Part shown: positions 1 to 7,055 of the stretch, piece after piece
Layout: each line of letters starts with the position of its first letter
Position numbering within the stretch: position 1 is the stretch's first letter
Assembly (NCBI GenBank): GCA_050303435.1
Contig: JBNLBT010000058.1
Coordinates: 1-20,739 of the forward strand
Reading direction: 5' to 3'
From: JBNLBT01 sp050303435
Lineage (GTDB): Bacteria > Pseudomonadota > Gammaproteobacteria > Xanthomonadales > Marinicellaceae
DNA: 20,739 nt
Translations under genes and position numbers: made by a program
Notes under the pieces: model-generated
Seen by the model: the letters and a program-made list of their open reading frames with translations, nothing else
The model's database searches: none
What the model was told of the DNA's origin: nothing

Positions 1-1614
1 CCCCTGCAGCAAGCGCGGCTGAGACTTTATAAGATTGGCAACAATATACAATCCTATTCCAGCTACAGCGATGCGCAGGGCCATTTTATCTTTGACAGCA
101 TTGAAACCGATGAATACCTTTTGGAAGCCGAATACAACAGCAGTGAAAGGCATGAAAAGGTCTACTACGACGGTTATGTGTGCGGATACAACTGCGATAA
201 GTCACTGGCCACCCCCATTGTTGTGTCGCAGAATGATCACCTCACAGGCATTGACATTGAATTGCCGAAAAAACCAAGCGTCACATTTGACCCGGTGCGC
301 TTTCCTGATGGCAGTGCAGTGAATGATTTCGAGGTCAAATATTATCCGGTCGGGTCGAATCAGGAAATCCGCGCTTTGTCAATTCACAACGGTCAGGTGC
401 CGCGTGCGTTTCTGCCTGCCGGTGAATACCGTTTTATTGCTGTATCCTCAGAGTCCGTATTCATGCTTTCAACTGCATATCCTTCGTTGGCCTGTGATCC
501 AGCCCTGGTCAGTGATTGCCTGGCTGCCGCCACAACGGTTCAGTTGCAACCCGGCACGGACCATGTGCTCAACGATTTCATTGTTCAGTCAGGTGGCAGC
601 ATGTCTGGACGGGTCGTCAAGGCGAGCGATGATGCCCCGATTCAACAAGCCCAAATCTCACTGTACAACGAGGCGGGGCTGTTCCTGATGACTGAATACA
701 GCGATGCGTTGGGCCAGTTTTCATTTAATTTTTTGACCTCCGGTGAGTATCGGGTGGTTGCTTCCAATGCGTATTGGGACACAGGGCTTTACATTCCTCA
801 AGTGTACGCGTTGCATGATTGCCCGGCCGGATTGAACGACGATTGTAACCAGTCTCACGGACAATCCATCGCTCTGGCCTTGGGCGATCAATTTGATCAG
901 TTGAATTTCAGTTTGATGGAAAAACCCCAATTGAACGTGCGCTTGTATGACTACACCACACGGGAACCCGTCCAAGGCTTCATCAAGGTGTTCACCACCG
1001 GGGGGGATCCCGTGTCAGTGCACAATTCAAATCAAGCCGGTCAGTTGACTGCGCATCTGTTTGCTGGCGAGTATTTTGTCTTGGGCATAAAAAATACAAG
1101 CGGCTATGCCGCGGTCGCTTACCCTGAGGCACGGTGTCAGAACATCAATTTCAGCACAAGCTGTGAACAGGGCATGTTGCCCGTTCAGGTCAGCGACGGC
1201 GTCGTACAGGCCATTGAGTTGTATCCGCAGCTGATCCAGGGCATCACCGGTTATGTGTTGAATGCTGACACTGGTGAACCCGTGCCACAGGTTCAGCTTG
1301 ACTTCTGGACGCCCGGAGCGTTTCATAGCGGCAGCACCGTGAGCGCGCTCAACGGCGGCTTTGTGTTTACAAAGCCGTTTATTTCCAGTGAATTGGTGGT
1401 TTCAACCGATTTGACGTCCGCGTTTGGATTCAAAAATGAGGTGTACCGCGATCAGATCTGTGTGCAGGGTTCGGCGATGTCCGGTGAATGCACATTGGAT
1501 TCCGCAGAAGTTCTCCCTGTGCCCCAACAGGACGGTGAACCGATGGTCATTTACATAGAGCTGGACGATGTGCTGCATGCATCGGGATTTGAACTGGATG
1601 CGGTGTTTGACTGA
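1..1614 (+). CDS. Secreted carboxypeptidase-regulatory-like repeat protein with Cys-pair modules (5' end missing)
   Basis: The frame is already open at base 1, so the N-terminus and any signal peptide lie outside the window. The visible 537 residues consist of tandem beta-rich modules. Each begins with a carboxypeptidase-regulatory/CnaB-like segment (for example GRVVKASDDAPIQQAQISLY near bases 610-670 and GYVLNADTGEPVPQVQLDFW near 1249-1308). Each ends with a short segment holding two cysteines: codons at 181/193, 493/517, 820/844, 1135/1162 and 1459/1489. The first Cys of successive modules are 104-109 residues apart. The family suggests an exported or cell-surface protein with disulfide-closed domains, but no enzymatic motif is seen. 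The last residues, DDVLHASGFELDAVFD, contain an ASGFE element like the short C-terminal tails of many secreted proteins in Xanthomonadales-like bacteria. Function is unknown; adhesion or a structural role is only a guess. Confidence 0.85.
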   Translation, partial: PLQQARLRLYKIGNNIQSYSSYSDAQGHFIFDSIETDEYLLEAEYNSSERHEKVYYDGYVCGYNCDKSLATPIVVSQNDHLTGIDIELPKKPSVTFDPVRFPDGSAVNDFEVKYYPVGSNQEIRALSIHNGQVPRAFLPAGEYRFIAVSSESVFMLSTAYPSLACDPALVSDCLAAATTVQLQPGTDHVLNDFIVQSGGSMSGRVVKASDDAPIQQAQISLYNEAGLFLMTEYSDALGQFSFNFLTSGEYRVVASNAYWDTGLYIPQVYALHDCPAGLNDDCNQSHGQSIALALGDQFDQLNFSLMEKPQLNVRLYDYTTREPVQGFIKVFTTGGDPVSVHNSNQAGQLTAHLFAGEYFVLGIKNTSGYAAVAYPEARCQNINFSTSCEQGMLPVQVSDGVVQAIELYPQLIQGITGYVLNADTGEPVPQVQLDFWTPGAFHSGSTVSALNGGFVFTKPFISSELVVSTDLTSAFGFKNEVYRDQICVQGSAMSGECTLDSAEVLPVPQQDGEPMVIYIELDDVLHASGFELDAVFD

Positions 1615-1655
1615 CGGGTTGGTCGTCTGACCGTCGGATTTGGCGGGCACGGGCA

Positions 1656-1684
1656 TCAACAAAATTCGATGCATGTGCTATGAT
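1656..1684 (+). promoter_or_regulatory. Sigma70-type promoter with extended -10 upstream of the PH-domain gene
   Basis: TCAACA (1656-1661, 4 of 6 matches to TTGACA) is followed after 17 bp by TATGAT (1679-1684). TGC stands directly before the hexamer, giving an extended -10. Transcription would start near 1691. The first possible ATG of the downstream frame, at 1680, lies inside the -10 box, so the usable start must be the later ATG at 1734. This is a motif match only. Confidence 0.5.
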
Positions 1685-1733
1685 TTCAGCAACCAAAGCT
1701 GAATGCTCAAGGCATCAATTGAGCGTCGATTGC

Positions 1734-2255
1734 ATGAACAGTGAAACCCATTTCAACGCCCCTTGGGGCGCCTTGCTTAAAACCATCACTTTATTGTCCG
1801 GTGCGCTGCTGATTGCTGTCAGTGTTTACGGGCAGTGGTATTTTGCTCAGCGCGGCGATGCGGTGCTGCAGATGGCTTTGTTGTTGCCAGTGATGTTGCT
1901 CATCGGCGCGGCGTTGTTCACCGTGCGCGGCTACCGACTCGTTGGGGATGACTTGCGGGTGCAGCGTCTGGCCTGGGACACCGTGATCCCACTGCGCGGC
2001 CTGCAATCGGCCGCAGTCGATCCACAGGCCATGCACAAATCCCTGCGCACCTTTGGCAACGGCGGCCTGTTCAGTTTCAGCGGCCGTTTCTACAGCAAAA
2101 AACTCGGCGCCTACCGCGCCTACGCCAGCGACCCCAAACACGCGGTGGTGCTGAAGTTTGAAAACCACACCGTGGTGGTCACGCCCGGGCGGCCGGACGA
2201 TTTTGTTGCACAGCTCAAACCGTTCACAGGTTTTGAGGTTGAGAAAAATCGTTAA
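1734..2255 (+). CDS. Bacterial PH-domain membrane protein (bPH_5-like)
   Basis: This 173-residue protein has two N-terminal hydrophobic segments (about residues 15-35 and 44-64), separated by a short polar loop, then a soluble C-terminal part. The C-terminal part starts GYRLVGDDLRVQRLAW and ends with HAVVLKFENHTVVVTPGRPD, the strand pattern of bacterial PH-like domains that follow a two-helix membrane anchor. Members are common uncharacterised inner-membrane proteins with no known enzymatic activity. The start at 1734 (MNSETHF) is preferred over the in-frame ATG at 1680, which would fall in the predicted -10 box. No strong Shine-Dalgarno sequence is visible for either. The family call comes from pattern memory, so the exact Pfam member is uncertain. 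It appears to be monocistronic or the first gene of the short-gene run that follows. Confidence 0.75.
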   Translation: MNSETHFNAPWGALLKTITLLSGALLIAVSVYGQWYFAQRGDAVLQMALLLPVMLLIGAALFTVRGYRLVGDDLRVQRLAWDTVIPLRGLQSAAVDPQAMHKSLRTFGNGGLFSFSGRFYSKKLGAYRAYASDPKHAVVLKFENHTVVVTPGRPDDFVAQLKPFTGFEVEKNR

Positions 2256-2308
2256 ATGATACTGGTCAGACGGTGATCGCTCTGTTGAATTTAAAGCGGG
2301 ATTAACCC

Positions 2309-2473
2309 ATGCTCTTTTGGATTGTTTTGTTTGTTTTTTTGGTACCTCTGCTCACTTTTCTTGTCGCACGAAGGGAGGAATTGCGTTCAAGGAAAAGGCG
2401 ATTGAAGAAAATTCAGCAGAGGCTTGAACAAAAAAAATTGGAGGCCATCCAATTGCAAGACGATGATCATTGA
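2309..2473 (+). CDS. Small single-pass membrane protein, 54 residues
   Basis: An ATG at 2309 opens a 54-codon frame ending in TGA at 2471-2473. The purine-rich AAAGCGGG lies a few bases upstream. The product starts MLFWIVLFVFLVPLLTFLVA, one continuous hydrophobic helix. It then switches to a strongly basic, charged stretch rich in Arg, Lys, Gln and Glu (RREELRSRKRRLKKIQQRL), and ends with the acidic tail DDDH. By the positive-inside rule the tail would face the cytoplasm and could form a short amphipathic or coiled-coil helix. No family is recognised. The coherent architecture and ribosome-site-like upstream sequence favour a real gene, but it could be chance coding. It lies between the PH-domain gene and the hypothetical at 2578. 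Confidence 0.5.
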   Translation: MLFWIVLFVFLVPLLTFLVARREELRSRKRRLKKIQQRLEQKKLEAIQLQDDDH

Positions 2474-2577
2474 AATTGTGCAATAAACACAACCGATCAA
2501 TGACACAGCCGCATGCCGTGGATGCGACGTTGCATAACGTAAAAAATAAATAAATGAAACAAACAGGTCAAATTGAA

Positions 2578-2832
2578 ATGAAATACATCGAAGTGGACGT
2601 GCGCACCGCCATCATCAGTCATGGCTTTGATGCGGAAAACCGGCCGATTGAGGAACGCGTGAATGAACAGGATTACGTGAAAAAAGTGGTTTCGCTCAAG
2701 CGCATTCTGTCGGTCAGTGAGCAATACATCCTGGTCAGCGCGCAGGACGGGCGCGAGATGTATTGGGAATACCTGGGCACATTGCAGGACATCAAGGATC
2801 AACTGGCGCGCATGGATGTGCCGGTGGGGTGA
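2578..2832 (+). CDS. Hypothetical protein, 84 residues
   Basis: The product begins MKYIEVDVRTAIISHGFD and is a small soluble alpha/beta protein with no signal peptide or membrane helix. No conserved domain is recognised. The chosen start has AGGT about nine bases upstream. An in-frame ATG at 2554 would add eight residues (MKQTGQIE) but is preceded only by an A-rich run without a Shine-Dalgarno sequence. The C-terminus (GTLQDIKDQLARMDVPVG) looks like an amphipathic helix. The neighbours are equally small genes of unknown role, so context gives no clear function. Confidence 0.6.
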   Translation: MKYIEVDVRTAIISHGFDAENRPIEERVNEQDYVKKVVSLKRILSVSEQYILVSAQDGREMYWEYLGTLQDIKDQLARMDVPVG

Positions 2833-2862
2833 TGGCTTCAGAACAATAGATTTTTGAGCCTG

Positions 2863-2888
2863 GATTTTTTCCTTTCACAAGAAAAATC
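2863..2888. other. A/T-rich inverted repeat between two small genes
   Basis: GATTTTTTC (2863-2871) and GAAAAATC (2881-2888) are complementary apart from one extra T, leaving a nine-base loop. The structure sits 30 bp after the stop of the preceding gene and just before the ribosome site of the PDZ gene. It might attenuate or separate transcripts, but it lacks the GC-rich stem of a standard intrinsic terminator. Confidence 0.3.
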
Positions 2889-2905
2889 AGTGCGGTGAGG
2901 AGGGC

Positions 2906-3253
2906 ATGAATCGAATGCATAGAACGGTGGTTTTTTTGTTGGCAATGGCTGTGGGGCCGGTCCAATCCGCTGAAAGAGGCCAGGCCGGATTGCAGCTGGA
3001 GTTGAAAATTGAAGGCATGTTCAGCCCTGAGATCGAGCGCGCCGTGGTTGCTGATGTTGAAAAGAATTCCGCGGCTGAAAAGGCGGGCATTGTGCCGGGG
3101 CAAACGGTGCTGAAAATTGGTGATTGCGCGATACCGGGCTGCAAAGCCTCGATTGCAAAGGAAACCATGAACCAGCCGCCGGGTGAAACCGTGGTGCTGG
3201 TGTTGCAAAAAGAAAACGGCGAAGTGTATACGGCGAGGTTGGTGCTGCAGTGA
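2906..3253 (+). CDS. Exported small PDZ-domain protein
   Basis: The 115-residue product has an N-terminal signal peptide: a basic start, a hydrophobic stretch TVVFLLAMAVGP, and a likely cleavage after VQS or SA near residue 21. It then carries essentially one PDZ domain. The PDZ pattern is clear in VVADVEKNSAAEKAGIVPGQ and in the following strand TVLKIGDCAI. No protease domain precedes it, so it is a stand-alone PDZ module, presumably a periplasmic binding or scaffold protein. The purine-rich GAGGAGGG (2897-2904) lies immediately upstream. The spacing also fits a start at 2915 (MHRTVVFLL), which would keep the signal peptide. The stop overlaps the next gene's GTG start by four bases, so the two are probably co-translated. 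Confidence 0.8.
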   Translation: MNRMHRTVVFLLAMAVGPVQSAERGQAGLQLELKIEGMFSPEIERAVVADVEKNSAAEKAGIVPGQTVLKIGDCAIPGCKASIAKETMNQPPGETVVLVLQKENGEVYTARLVLQ

Positions 3254-3600
3254 ATTACGGATACACGCAATTGGCCACCGATTGGAATGAGCGTGATACC
3301 AAGGGCATCGGCGTTCGCTGGCTCAAAGCGGTGTTGTTTTTTCTCCCGCGTGCCAATCCCGACCAGGAAAAACTTTATCCATTTGTGGCCAAGTGGTTGC
3401 TTGAAATCGATGAAAACGGTGTGCCATTGCGCGAAATCGGTGTGGATAAGAACAACGCGCCTTTATTTGCTGCACCCAACGATCGAAACATGGGTTTTTG
3501 GACGGATTGCAATAAAACATTTGAATTGGATGAATTGGAAAACTCCACTGCGGAAACGTTTGAAGCGTTGTGGCAAAGGATCACCTGCAATGATGCATAA
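3250..3600 (+). CDS. Hypothetical protein coupled to the PDZ gene
   Basis: The frame starts with a GTG that overlaps the PDZ gene's TGA (GTGA), with GAGG about 11 bases upstream. It encodes 116 residues, soluble and acidic, with recognisable secondary-structure alternation (YPFVAKWLLEIDENGVPLRE, then FWTDCNKTFELDELE) but no family I can name. There is no signal peptide, which is odd beside the exported PDZ protein it is coupled to. Tight overlap suggests a shared operon, but a functional link is unproven. Confidence 0.65.
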   Translation: MNYGYTQLATDWNERDTKGIGVRWLKAVLFFLPRANPDQEKLYPFVAKWLLEIDENGVPLREIGVDKNNAPLFAAPNDRNMGFWTDCNKTFELDELENSTAETFEALWQRITCNDA

Positions 3601-3624
3601 GACAAGTTGATAAAGTGTTAAAAC

Positions 3625-4017
3625 ATGAATGAAAAAGAAATCAAGGCCGGGTTGGCGGTGACGCCGGGGTATCGGTATGCGCGCCGGGTGGGTGAGCGTT
3701 TGTTGATTGCGGGGCAGGTGCCGTTGGATGGTGGCGGTGCGCTGGTGGGTGTGGACGATCCGGCGGCGCAGGCGGGGCAGTGTCTTGAGAACCTGAAGAT
3801 TTTGTTGCGCTGTCATGGTTTTGATCTGGCCGATGTGCAGCAACTGACTGTGCATGTGGTTGGGCCACGCGAACACCTGACGGCGGCCTGGGCTGTGGTG
3901 ACTCGCTGCTTTACCGAGGGTGTGCCACCGGCCACATTGCTAGGTGTGCCGGTGCTCGGGCACGCCGGTCAGCTGGTGGAGATAGACGCGACGGTGATTC
4001 ACGCAGGCTCGGAGTGA
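3625..4017 (+). CDS. Rid-family (YjgF/YER057c/UK114-like) protein without the catalytic Arg
   Basis: This 130-residue protein matches the Rid family fold, with LLIAGQVPLD near the N-terminus, NLKILLRCHGFDLADVQQLTV in the middle and PPATLLGVPVLGHAGQLVEI near the end. The C-terminal segment corresponds to the PARS..V...LP....EIEA region of RidA. RidA enzymes use an Arg there to bind and hydrolyse 2-aminoacrylate-type imines. Here the equivalent residue appears to be Thr (PAT), so classical enamine/imine deaminase activity is not expected. It more likely belongs to a Rid subfamily of unknown activity. No good Shine-Dalgarno sequence precedes the ATG. The stop overlaps the start of the downstream DUF7079 gene, suggesting an operon. 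Confidence 0.85.
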   Translation: MNEKEIKAGLAVTPGYRYARRVGERLLIAGQVPLDGGGALVGVDDPAAQAGQCLENLKILLRCHGFDLADVQQLTVHVVGPREHLTAAWAVVTRCFTEGVPPATLLGVPVLGHAGQLVEIDATVIHAGSE

Positions 4018-4373
4018 GTGCTGTGAGCGCGCCCGAGTCCGTTGATCGATTGCCGCTGTGGCGCGCCTTGTCTGAGTTGTTTCTGGACGTTGAATGCACG
4101 GCGGACACGCGTGCATACATTGCGCGCACGGTGAGAGATTGTGGTTTGCCGCTGGCCGAGGTTGAACGTGTTTTGTGGCACGAGGTGTTTCCTGTGCTTT
4201 CGGCCAATTTCAGGTCGCTGGCCGGCGAATGGGCCGGCTGGTCGGATGACTGGCTGTTGCACAATGTGCAGATCAATGATCAATCCGGACCGCCGCGCGG
4301 TTCACGCGGGATTGTTCGCGCCGTGCGCAGTGACTGGCAGGCAGTGCTGCAACGCTTGCAGGAAAATGTGTAA
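4014..4373 (+). CDS. DUF7079-family protein
   Basis: The product is about 119 residues, cytoplasmic, without membrane or export signals. It shows the family-like blocks LWRALSELFLDVECTADTRA, VERVLWHEVFPVLSANFRS and AGEWAGWSDDWLLHNV. Members are small uncharacterised proteins, so no reaction can be given. A GTG at 4014 overlaps the Rid gene's TGA. A second GTG at 4023 has GGAG (4011-4014) eight bases upstream and would give a protein three residues shorter, so the start is uncertain between the two. The gene converges with yjbQ; only 15 bp separate their stops. These contain the perfect palindrome CCCGGCCGGG (4375-4384) but no T-tract terminator. Confidence 0.75.
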   Translation: MSAVSAPESVDRLPLWRALSELFLDVECTADTRAYIARTVRDCGLPLAEVERVLWHEVFPVLSANFRSLAGEWAGWSDDWLLHNVQINDQSGPPRGSRGIVRAVRSDWQAVLQRLQENV

Positions 4374-4388
4374 TCCCGGCCGGGCCGG

Positions 4389-4805
4389 TCAGCTCAGCAG
4401 GGTGAGCAGCAGCCGTCGGGCCGAGCCGCGGTCGCGGTGTTCATTCAGATAGATGCCCTGCCAGGTGCCCAGCGCCAAAGCGCCGTTGCGCACCGGCACG
4501 CTCAGCTGACAGCCGAACAGTGAAGATTTGATGTGCGCCGGCATGTCGTCGTCGCCTTCGTATTTGTGCTGATAGGGAAAATCGCGCGGCACCAGGTGTT
4601 CTTCAAAATCCCTGAAATCCGCGCGCACGCTGGGGTCGGCGTTTTCGTTGATGCTGATCGAGGCGCTGGTGTGCTGCAAAAAGCAGTGCAGCAGTCCGGC
4701 GTTGACATCATGCAGATCGGTGCCCAGCGCGGCCAGCACCTCTTCGGTGATGATTTGTGCACCGCGTCCGCGGGTGTGCACGGTGAGGGCGTACTGGCGG
4801 ATCAT
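4389..4805 (-). CDS. yjbQ: YjbQ/UPF0047 family protein (secondary thiamine-phosphate synthase type)
   Basis: The 138-residue protein carries all the hallmarks of the UPF0047 family: HTSAS at residues 45-49, NENAD at 53-57, GDDDMPAHIKSSL at 84-96 and LGTWQGIYLNEHRDR near 112-126. Conserved His and Asp/Glu residues in these blocks probably bind a metal. Escherichia coli YjbQ has weak thiamine-phosphate synthase activity, but the physiological role of the family is unclear. The ATG at 4803-4805 overlaps the ubiB stop (ATGA), so this is the last gene of the ubi unit and is probably translationally coupled to it. A longer open frame continues upstream to 5087 but would run inside ubiB and is not credible. 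Confidence 0.92.
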   Translation of the reverse strand: MIRQYALTVHTRGRGAQIITEEVLAALGTDLHDVNAGLLHCFLQHTSASISINENADPSVRADFRDFEEHLVPRDFPYQHKYEGDDDMPAHIKSSLFGCQLSVPVRNGALALGTWQGIYLNEHRDRGSARRLLLTLLS

Positions 4806-6439
4806 TTCAAGGCTTTCCAGGTGAACAGCGCGGCCAACAGACCACTGATCGCGGCCGAGGCCGGCACCGTGTCCCACAGCAGGTGCCGTGCATCGCCCAG
4901 GTACAGCACCGCGCCGGCGATCAGCAGGCCGCTGGCCAGCAATGCGTGGATGATTTTGTTGTGTTTTTTGCCGTTCAGGCGGTCCTGTTTTTCCCGTGCG
5001 TAGCGCAGGTGGCGGGGCAGGGGTTTGGTGCGGTGGGCGAAATACTGGTACATCAATTCCGGCAGTTCGGCGCCGTGCTCCAGCCATTTGGGCAGGTTCT
5101 GGCGCACGCGTTCCAGCGCGCCCTGGGAGCCGTAGTGTTGTTTCATGATCTCGGCCAGAATCGGTTCGGACACTTCCCAGATGTTCATTTGCGGGTACAG
5201 TTGGCGACCCAGGCCCTCGATGTTCAGCAGGGTTTTCTGCAGCAGTACAAATTCCGGTTGGATGATCAGATTAAAGCGTTTCGCGGTCTGGAAGGTTTTC
5301 AGCATCACTTCGCCAAAGGAGATTTCCTCAATTGGGCGGGAGAAATACGGTTCACAGATGGTGCGGATGGCCGCTTCCAGGTCTTCCAGATTGGTGTCCG
5401 GTGGCACCCAGCCGGATTCCACGTGCAGCGCGGCGATGCGCTTGTAGTCGCGTTTGAAAAACGCCATGAAATTGTTGGCCAGGTCGGTGCGGTGGCCTTT
5501 TGGCAGCGAACCGCAGATGCCGAAATCCAGCAGAATGATCTGTGGGTTCTGGGGATTGTCGGGGTTGATGAACAGGTTGCCAGGGTGCACGTCGGCGTGG
5601 AAAAAATTGTCGCGGAACACCTGCGTATAAAACAGGCGAATGCCTTTTTCCGCCAGCACTTGCAGGTTGATGCCGGCCTCCAGCATGGCCGGCGTGTCCT
5701 TGATGGAAATGCCGTGGATGCGTTCCTGCACCATCACCCGGCGTTTGCTGTAGTCCCAGTAAATCGCCGGGATGTACACGTCCGGTGAATCGGTGAAATT
5801 GCGGCGCAGCAGCGAGGCGTTGGCCGCTTCGCGTTGCAGGTCCAGTTCGTCGTAAATGGTCTTTTCAAATTCGGCGACGATTTCTTCCGGGTCGACCTGC
5901 ACTTCGGTTTTCCAGTATTTTTTGATCATCCGCGCCAGCGACTTGAGCAATTCCACGTCTTTGCGGATTTTGCCGCGAATGCCGGGGCGCAAGACCTTGA
6001 TCACCACTTCATCGCCGTTGTGCAGCTCCGCTGCGTGCACCTGGGCAATCGAGGCCGAGGCCAGCGCCGTGGGGTTGACCGAGCGAAACACCTCATCGCA
6101 GCTCAACTGCAATTCGGACTCGATGATCGGTTTGGCTTCGCGCCAGTCAAACGGCTCAACGTCGTCCTGCAACGACTCCAGCGCGCGGGCGATGCGCACC
6201 GGGATCAAATCCGGGCGGGTTGACAGGGCCTGACCGAATTTGATGAAGATTGGGCCCAGGGCTTCCAGCGCGTTGCGCAGATTTTCGCCTTCGGACAGGC
6301 GCTTGTCGTAGCGACGGCCCAGCGGGGCAAATACCGCGGTGGCCTTGAGCAGACTGAACTTGCCGTTGTTCGGCAGCAGGCGAATCAAGCGGTAAGCGGC
6401 CACTGTGCGCAGGATGTGGAACAACCGCAGAATTTTCAT
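4802..6439 (-). CDS. ubiB: UbiB, atypical kinase/ATPase for ubiquinone biosynthesis
   Basis: The 545-residue length matches UbiB of enteric bacteria. It has the family's defining KxGQ motif (KFGQ, residues 67-70) and the Ala-rich loop ASASIAQVH (127-135) that replaces the kinase glycine loop. The nucleotide-binding Lys is in VVIKVLRPG (about 148). HADVHPGN is at 281-288 and the DFG motif at 305-307. Two C-terminal hydrophobic helices (about 496-514 and 525-541) anchor it in the inner membrane. UbiB is thought to extract or present hydrophobic coenzyme Q precursors to the ring-modifying enzymes, driven by ATPase activity. The gene overlaps ubiJ upstream and yjbQ downstream by four bases each, so expression is likely coupled. 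Confidence 0.97.
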   Translation of the reverse strand: MKILRLFHILRTVAAYRLIRLLPNNGKFSLLKATAVFAPLGRRYDKRLSEGENLRNALEALGPIFIKFGQALSTRPDLIPVRIARALESLQDDVEPFDWREAKPIIESELQLSCDEVFRSVNPTALASASIAQVHAAELHNGDEVVIKVLRPGIRGKIRKDVELLKSLARMIKKYWKTEVQVDPEEIVAEFEKTIYDELDLQREAANASLLRRNFTDSPDVYIPAIYWDYSKRRVMVQERIHGISIKDTPAMLEAGINLQVLAEKGIRLFYTQVFRDNFFHADVHPGNLFINPDNPQNPQIILLDFGICGSLPKGHRTDLANNFMAFFKRDYKRIAALHVESGWVPPDTNLEDLEAAIRTICEPYFSRPIEEISFGEVMLKTFQTAKRFNLIIQPEFVLLQKTLLNIEGLGRQLYPQMNIWEVSEPILAEIMKQHYGSQGALERVRQNLPKWLEHGAELPELMYQYFAHRTKPLPRHLRYAREKQDRLNGKKHNKIIHALLASGLLIAGAVLYLGDARHLLWDTVPASAAISGLLAALFTWKALK

Positions 6440-7053
6440 CGCGCGGCGGCGTCCAGCAGTGTCTGCAGGCGACGTTCCGCGTGCGCCAGATCGGCGTTTA
6501 AATCGTCCACGGCGTCGAGGAATTCTTCCATTTCATCCGGGTGGATCAATTCGCGCGATTCTTCGGTCAGGTAATCCGTGCCGTTGCGCAGCAGCGATTG
6601 CAGCAGCGACTGGGCGCGCTGGCCGACGCCGGTGAGCACCGTGGCCATGCGGTGACCGGGGCCGTCGCCGAACACGCGGCACAGGCCTTCTTCCCAGTCC
6701 GGCCGCAGATTTTTTAGCCAGTCGGCAAAAAACTGTCCGGTGCTGGCGTCGCCACTGATCTGCACCGGCGGCAGTCCGGCGATGTGTTGTTTGGTGCCGA
6801 GTGCAAACAGGCCGGTCGGTGTGCCTTCGATGCGGGTGTCGGCCTCGCCTTCGGGGGCGTCAGTGAATTTCACCTGCGCCTCGTCAATCACCAGGCGCAG
6901 TCGCAACTTGAGTGGCTGGATCAGCAGTTCGATGCTTTTGCCGCGGTGCGGCTGCAGCGCTTCAGCGGCCGCCGGGTCCAGTTCAATGATTTTTGCCAGC
7001 GCGCCATTCAGGGCGTCGGTGAACAGAGCGGTTAAAGGTTGTGTTGTGGCCAT
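6436..7053 (-). CDS. ubiJ: UbiJ, SCP2-domain accessory factor for ubiquinone synthesis
   Basis: The 205-residue protein starts with an SCP2-like lipid-binding domain (about residues 5-125: SIELLIQPLKLRLRLVI, then DTRIEGTPTGLFAL and PVQISGDASTGQFFADWLKN). It ends in a charged helical tail (MEEFLDAVDDLNADLAHAER) likely to form a coiled coil. UbiJ is a non-enzymatic partner in the soluble coenzyme Q biosynthetic complex and binds isoprenoid intermediates. Its place between ubiE and ubiB is the same as in Escherichia coli and supports the name over a generic SCP2 call. The start is ATG with a 2-bp gap after the ubiE stop. The end overlaps the ubiB ATG by four bases. Confidence 0.93.
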   Translation of the reverse strand: MATTQPLTALFTDALNGALAKIIELDPAAAEALQPHRGKSIELLIQPLKLRLRLVIDEAQVKFTDAPEGEADTRIEGTPTGLFALGTKQHIAGLPPVQISGDASTGQFFADWLKNLRPDWEEGLCRVFGDGPGHRMATVLTGVGQRAQSLLQSLLRNGTDYLTEESRELIHPDEMEEFLDAVDDLNADLAHAERRLQTLLDAAAR

Positions 7054-7055
7054 AT

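Noticed and set aside
1612..1635. Possible terminator after the repeat protein (GACGG...CCGTC, inner GGTC/GACC)
   Set aside because: Short stems with mismatches and no T-run; too weak to annotate.
4375..4384. Perfect palindrome CCCGGCCGGG between convergent genes
   Set aside because: It has no loop and no T-tract, so it cannot be supported as an intrinsic terminator; it may be chance in GC-rich DNA.
4806..5087. N-terminal extension of YjbQ in the same frame
   Set aside because: It lies wholly within ubiB. The ATG at 4805 gives the usual family length of about 138 residues and overlaps the ubiB stop as ATGA.
4883..5788. Long plus-strand open frame (301 codons) opposite ubiB
   Set aside because: It is the antisense shadow of ubiB, which has complete kinase-family motifs. 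The antisense product has no recognisable domain.
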